Origin: Zanthoxylum bungeanum
Taxonomy: Eukaryota; Streptophyta; Magnoliopsida; Sapindales; Rutaceae
Reading direction: 5' to 3'
Assembly: GCA_019454045.1 (NCBI GenBank)
Contig: SKCR01007817.1
Location: 124,001 to 188,000, forward strand
DNA length: 64,000 nucleotides
The notes beneath the pieces are model-generated. The model ran no database searches. It was not told the DNA's origin and worked only from the letters and a program-made list of their open reading frames with translations. Both the position numbers and the translations under genes were made by a program. Position 1 is the stretch's first letter, and every line of letters starts with the position of its first letter. Below are positions 58,551 through 64,000 of this stretch, piece by piece.

Positions 58551-61500
58551 CTTTTTTTTGGAAAAGGTAAAGTATATAATGAAAAGAAAGAAAAAAATTA
58601 CAAGATTACAAAGGGCATCCCCCTTGAAATACAAGAAACGAAGGCCAAGGCCTTAAAGATACAACTCTCGGAAGAAAGCAAAAAAAAAAACGGCCTAAAA
58701 GCCCAAAACAAAAACCACAAAAAAGGCTTAGATAGAAACAACAGAAATGGAAAATAAGATAAAAAAAACTAGGAATAATGATCCAGTGATGCCCTTGCTG
58801 AAGCTTACTTTCCGGAGTAGTGCATCCCAAAACCCACAGATCCAAGGCCCAAAAGAAAGGCACTCCTCCATGCAGATTGCGAAGCCATGCAAATTACGTG
58901 GTTTTCAGACTCCAAGTATTCTGAACATGGGTGGGTATCTTCACCGCATGCTCAGAGCATATGAAAAGCAGTCTTTCACGAATGGTATTGACAATGCTTC
59001 TAGCAACTTCATAACTTGGTCTAGCTTTTTGATCAAAAGTTCGACTATTTCTTTCATGCCAAATTACGTATGTTGTGGCTGACAGCGCTAATCTCCTTAT
59101 AGTGTCTTCAATATTGCCTTTCCTGTTAGCATACTTGGAAGTCCAATTGGTGAGGTGCCAAATGGAGTGATGAGGCCATTCTGTAAAGGTTTTAGCTCTG
59201 ACAATCATCCAAACTTCATCTGCAAAATTACATCTGAAGAATAGATGATCGTGTGATTCTTCAAGCTCCTTGCAGAGCATACATGATCTCGTAGTTGGAA
59301 TGCCCCAGCTGACAAGTCTATCCGTTGTTTGTAATCGGCCATAGCAAGCTAACCAATGGATGAATGCATGACGAGGAATGTGGCCTTTGAACCAAAAGGA
59401 GTGATGCAAAGCTGAAGGAGTTCCCCTAGCTCGGATAGCTTCCCAAACAGCTTTAATGGTGAACTTAGGGCTATTATTCCAAAGTAACTCATCCTTACAG
59501 TGTATACGTGGGAGGAAGTTTATAGTAGGCCACAAATCATCTAACTCAGTATCACCATTCGGGAAGTTCCATGCACCATTGCTGATAATTTCAGATACCT
59601 TAGCATCTAATAGAAGCCGAGTGCTAGCTATTGTTCTGCTTGAGAAGAGATCATGGAGGGGCCCTTGTGGGAGCCAATTGTCCAGCCACAAATTAGTGTT
59701 TTTGCCGTCTCCTATAGTTGAGAGAATAAAACCACGGCACCATGAGCGGCTTTGCAGCATCTTCCTCCAGCACCAAGAAGAGTAATTGCTAGATTGCACC
59801 AGCCAGAAAGGCTTCCTTTTCAAGAGAACTTTGTGAATCCATGAAGTCCATATGGAAGTGTCAACTGTTAATAACCTCCAGATATGTTTAATAGTTGCCG
59901 CCTTGTTCCAATCCTTTAACCGCATAATCCCCAACCCTCCTTCCTGCTTCGGGAGACACACCTTTGCCCACGCTACCTTTGCCCCAGAGGTAGACAAAGA
60001 AGATCCTTTCCAAAGAAAGGCAGAGAGAGTGTTGTCCATCTTCTTTAGGGTGGATCGGGGCAAGCAAAAAAGAGAAGACCAGTACACCTGAATGGAAAAC
60101 AAAATAGATTTAATGAGTTGTAATCGCCCAGCATAAGAAAGGGTGGCTGCTGTCCATGACTTGACCCTAGACATAATTCTTTCCACAAGGGGTTGACAGT
60201 CCCTTTGCTTTTATCTTGTAGTGATCAATGGAACCCCAAGATACCTCACTGGCAAGGATCCCTCTAGGAAGCCCGTAATTGCTACAATCTGTTCTTTAAC
60301 AATATCAGAGACCCCTGAAATGAAAACCATACTTTTTTCCTTGTTGGGTTGAAGGCCAGAACTGTCAGAGAACTCATAGAAAGCTTTCATAAGAAGAGAG
60401 ACCGAAACAGTATCAGCTCTGGCAAAGAGAATAAGATCATCCGCAAAGCAAATGTGTTTAATACTGCAATCCTAACATCTCCAATGGTAATTAAACTGCG
60501 TGGAATTTGAGAGCTTCCGCAGAACCCCATTCAACCCTTCCATGGCAATGACAAAAAGATAAGGAGAAAGAGGGTCTCCCTGTCGAAGCCCTCTAGATGA
60601 TTTGAAATAACTGTGCAGCTCTCCATTAATATTAACTGAGAAGTAAGGGGCAGTGATGCAGCTGGAAATCCATTGAATCATCATTGGAGGGAAACCCATC
60701 TCCTGAAGGCCCTTGAAGATATAATCCCAACTCAAAGTGTCAAAAGCTTTTCGAAGGTCCACTTTGATTGCAAATCGGGCTGGACCTTCTAAATGGTAAT
60801 TTCTCAACAGCTCCTGAGATAACAGGATATTGTCTGAGATAAGTCTTCCTGGAACAAAGGCCCCTTGAGTTAGACCAATAATATCTGGGAGTGCTCCTTT
60901 GATTCGGTTGCTAATGATTTTTGATATACATTTGTACAAGACATTACAACAAGAAATGGGTCTATAATCATTTAAACTTTTAGGACTCTCAACCTTCGGG
61001 ATCAAGGATTTAGCAGTAGAGTTAACACATCTAGCCAGGTAACCATCGGTAAAGAAAGAATGTATGGCACTAAGGAAGTCATTCCCAACCACACTCCAAG
61101 TATTTTTGAAAAACAAAGAGGAAAACCCATCCGGCCCCGGAGCTTTTTTATCATGGATGGAGTGTAGGGCTTGGATGATTTCCTCATCTGTGATGGGGTT
61201 AGCCAGCAAAGAAGCTGTATCAGGCCTCAGCTTCATGGTGAAATGTCCAGTGATAGGGCTGTGATTAGTATAATGAGGGGCAGAAAGTAATTCACTAAAA
61301 AAGTCCACATCATGCACTCCTATTTCTTCCTTGTTAGCAAGAAGGTTCCCCTCCTGAGTCCTTAGCCACTGAATACGGTTTCTCGAAAATCTATGGTGCA
61401 TAGATTTAAAGAAAAAACTTGTATTTGCATCGCCCAGGTTTAGCCAATGAACTTTGGATCGCTGTTTGTAAAAACCCTCATCAGCTTTGGAGAGTTTAAA

Positions 61501-63484
61501 ATAAGCACGGGCTATCTCCCTCTCTCGAGTGAGGGCCTCAAGATCATTTGGGGAGTTGTCCAGCGAAATTTGAGCATCGTGCCAGTTTTGGCGAGCCATT
61601 TTCACTCTGGATGAGATGTTGGAGAAGTGGGAAGCATTGAAATTCTTAAGGACAGGTTTAAGACGCTGTAACTTCTTGGTAAGTACATACATAGGGTTGC
61701 CAAAGATAACAGCATCCCAGGAGGATTTGATAGTATTCAAGAAATCATCATGCTCGGCCCAAAGGTTTAAGAATTTGAAAAAAGTTTTGGTCTTTTGAAG
61801 AGGCTGGCCAAAGTGAAGGATCATAGGGCTATGGTCTGAGAAATCTCTGGGCAGGAACTCGGCATGAGAGTTAGGGTAGCAGCTCATCCATCTGAAATCC
61901 GAAAAAACCCAATCTATCTTACGCATGATAGAAGAGTGGTCATGGTGACCATTGTGCCAGGTATACTTCAAGCCAGTGTAGGGGACTGGGCTAAGCTGAG
62001 CTTCCATAATGCTATCGCTGAAGTCATTCATATAGGCAGGCCATTCTAGAGAACCTCCAACCCGATCTGAAGACTTAAGAATAGCATTAAAATCGCCCAA
62101 AACAGCCCAAGGAACCGTTGGAAGCTCAAGAGAGGTTTGAATCAAGGAACTCCAAAGACAATGTCTCGCATTAGGTTTGGTGAAACCATAGACAAATGAG
62201 ACCTTTAAGTGGGAGTTATCGGCCAGGTATGTAAAGTTACATGTGATCATTTGGTCAGACAGAGTATGGCTGTTCAGGGAGAAAGAAGAGGGATTCCAGA
62301 GGACAAGGATTCTGCACTGGGTATGGTGAGGAGTTGCATTGGAGATGAACGGCCAGAAAGGGTTAATTTTGGAGGCAATAGCATGGATGTTTTTTGGATG
62401 GACTTTAGTTTCAAGCAAGCCAATCAAATTCAAAGAAAAGTTAGAAATCAATTTTTTTATTGAATGAATAGAATTTTGACCATTGAGGCCTCTGACATTA
62501 CTGCAACCTATCATTAAAAAAAATAGGGAGAGAGAAGGAACACGAAATCAAAGTTGGGCTTTACGCCCATGTTTGGTTTTCTTTTTTGTGTTGGCAGCTT
62601 TTGGTGAGCTGGCTTGACATGTTTCATCAAGGGATAAGTTGAGGTTTCCTTGAGTAAGCTTTTCAGGCCTAGTTGCAGGAGAGGAGAGAGGACAAGACAC
62701 CTCTGCATTAATGGTACAAGGTTTCCTTGGGGATTGGACTTCATCCATTTTAGTATCCTCCTTGTCTGTTCCATAGAAAACCGTGGGAGCCTTGTCTTCT
62801 GGTGCTAGGTTTGTAACTGGTTTTACAAGCAAATCCTTAATTAGCAGATTCAAATCTGTTTTTGGCGCGCTGCCATTTGCAGAAGGCTCATGGGCAGTGT
62901 TAGCTTGGGAAGCTGAACCATCACTAGGAGGGTTCTGATCAGCAGGTGGCAGGCACGCCAAAGTCAGATCTTGCTGGCACATTGTGGCAGGGTCTTCAGC
63001 CGAGTTACTCTTCACGAGATCTTGGGATGGGCATGAGGGTCCCTCTGCCTTACCTTTGCCTTTTTGCCTTACTTGTATCCATTTCTGAATCTGATGACCA
63101 TTTTGCCCTTCTTCTTCAACGTCCTTGCTCTGGTTTGCTTCATCATTCTTCTGTTTAGTTTCATTCTTCTTCGAGCTGTCATGGCTGTCAGGATTGCAAT
63201 TGTGACCAAAAACTTTGCATGAAGCACATCTCTTAGGCTTCCATTCATACTCTATTTTCACCCTAAAAGGTTCTTCAGAGAGGCACGTATCCAAGTCAAA
63301 GTACTGAAGTGGTTGCTTTGTTGCAGATAACTCCACACAAACTCTTGCATAGGCAAGCCGAGTACCCTCATGCGTGGCTTTGTCACACGCAATAGTTTTC
63401 CCTATTATGCTTGCTACGAAACTGAGCCCTTCTTCAGACCAAAGGGGAAAAGGCAGTCCATGAAGCATGCCCCCCCCCCCCCCC
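58551..63484 (-). mobile_element. L1-like LINE retrotransposon, reverse strand, 5'-truncated
   Basis: Reverse-strand order: ORF1 fragment, a 33-base gap, ORF2 with endonuclease, RT and zf-RVT domains, a 3' UTR of about 340 bases, and an A-run of eight (T at 58552-58559) after ACTTTACCTTTTCC. The 5' end lies inside ORF1, as usual for LINEs whose reverse transcription stopped early, and coincides with a run of 15 C bases (63470-63484). I could not find a convincing target duplication. It is the least decayed retroelement here, with only two nonsense codons in ORF2. Confidence 0.92.
58894..62514 (-). pseudogene. LINE ORF2: endonuclease and reverse transcriptase with two nonsense codons
   Basis: A single frame of 1206 codons from ATG 62514. 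The AP-type endonuclease (residues 1-235) shows N6 in SNVRGLN, E35 in LLETKV, LGDFNAIL and SDHSP. RT follows with KAPGPDGFSS, LIPKVESPKSLNDYRPISCC, FAIKVDLRKAFDTLSWDYIF, SRGLRQGDPLSPYLFVIAME and catalytic FADD (about 60435-60446). The first stop (TAG, 60472-60474) falls 10 codons before FADD. The second (TAA, 60211-60213) lies after the VRYLGVPL motif. The carboxy end has the plant zf-RVT region (SCMLCKELEESHDHLFFRCN). ORF2 nicks the target and primes reverse transcription from the nick. Reverting two single bases would give a full frame, so loss of function looks recent. Confidence 0.93.
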
Positions 63485-63486
63485 AT
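62548..63486 (-). pseudogene. LINE ORF1 (nucleic-acid binding), amino-terminally truncated
   Basis: The frame covers 312 codons. Its first residues (MGGGGG) come from the G-run and are not original. From MLHGLPFPLWSEEGLSFVAS and LAYARVCVELSATKQPLQYF it matches the carboxy-terminal half of the plant LINE DUF4283 domain. A zinc knuckle of form C-x2-C-x4-H-x-C (CASCKVFGHNC) follows, then a long hydrophilic, disordered-looking tail ending in KKKTKHGRKAQL. The start of the domain (perhaps 100-150 residues) is missing. ORF1 proteins bind LINE RNA. It ends 33 bases before the ORF2 start, a bicistronic layout. Confidence 0.88.
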
Positions 63487-64000
63487 TCTCGGCTAAGGTA
63501 AAGAGAAATTTAAAATTTTTTCTAAGTCCAATACATTCCTCAAATGCATGCTAATAGGTTCCTAAATGTATAACTAAATATTTAAATCTATAGCTTAAAA
63601 GAAATCATGTATAAGCTATTCAAATCCCTAATTTTCGAATTTGAGATAAATGAATAAGCTTCAAATTCATCCAAATAAACAAGAAAATGAGTATGGAAAC
63701 TTACTCAAGAGGGTTCATCCTTGAAGATTCAAAAGAATTTCTTCTAGAAATGATGAGATAATGAGAAGTACCAGTGGGAAAACTTATATTTTTGACTAGG
63801 TTCTGTTCCGATTTTAGAAAATATTTAACACGAACATTATAGATCTTTGTCTTAGATTTCCGACGATATAAATTTCACATAAATCGGACATCGTATGAAA
63901 AAGTTATGGTTTAAATATTGAAGGCTATCTGAATCGCATTAAAATTTAAATGCACAACGAAGTTGAAAAATTTTCACTTCGTCTTTCTAAAATAATTTAT
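63487..64000. other. AT-rich right edge, possible LTR fragment
   Basis: No coding frame. The text from about 63780 to the end (reverse strand AACTTTTTCATACGATGTCC, AAATCGGAACAGAACC) is of a kind frequent in plant Gypsy LTRs, but no terminus is inside the window. Confidence 0.4.

Overview
This is a gene-poor stretch of a flowering-plant nuclear genome, built almost entirely from nested transposable elements. The plant assignment rests on plant-type LTR retrotransposon lineages (Athila-like, Tat-like, Ty1/Copia), a plant-type CACTA DNA transposon, an L1-like LINE with a plant zf-RVT tail, and captured exons of a plant-type NAP1 histone-chaperone gene. I see no intact host gene, no tRNA or rRNA gene and no CRISPR-like array. 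Every retroelement reading frame that I followed carries stops, frameshifts or truncations, so the density and decay suggest pericentromeric or other heterochromatin (inference).

Layout. 1-8664: 3' half of 'element C', a long-LTR element whose 3' UTR minisatellite is split by a 3.2 kb CACTA transposon (1936-5151, TSD CAG) carrying three NAP1 exons. 8665-9453: reverse-strand Copia gag/pol piece. 9454-10914: forward Copia LTR piece. 10915 to about 16000: reverse-strand Athila-like element (RNase H, RT, protease, gag, tRNA-Asp-type PBS, 5' LTR). 16591-38757: forward Ty1/Copia element with 2.4 kb LTRs. Its RNase H frame is split by a 2.17 kb solo LTR (23219-25386, TSD TATAC). Its 3' LTR is split by reverse-strand 'element B' (27486-37961, TSD CTTAG). 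38758-41876: unresolved LTR-like DNA. 41877-57553: reverse-strand Tat-like element (LTR, PBS, gag, protease, RT, part of RNase H), split inside gag by 'element A' (44462-55832, TSD ATCTC). 57554-58550: nothing recognised. 58551-63484: reverse-strand, 5'-truncated LINE. 63485-64000: AT-rich, possibly another LTR.

The most notable content is the A/B/C family. A and B are full length, with 2.3-3.2 kb LTRs starting TGTAGG and ending CCTACA or CCCACA, and a primer-binding site matching the 3' end of tRNA-Arg(ACG). Each has a gag-only coding region with no protease, RT, RNase H or integrase, and a 3' UTR filled with element-specific tandem repeats just before a shared polypurine tract. This fits non-autonomous gag-only ('TR-GAG'-like) elements that would need the enzymes of an autonomous partner, plausibly Tat-like. 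Their LTRs carry conserved blocks (hairpin arrays, an antisense-open block, a PBS-like decamer in U5) that ordinary LTR function does not explain.

Insertion order from nesting: Copia before element B and before the solo LTR; Tat-like element before element A; Copia fragment before element C before CACTA; Athila-like element before the Copia LTR fragment.
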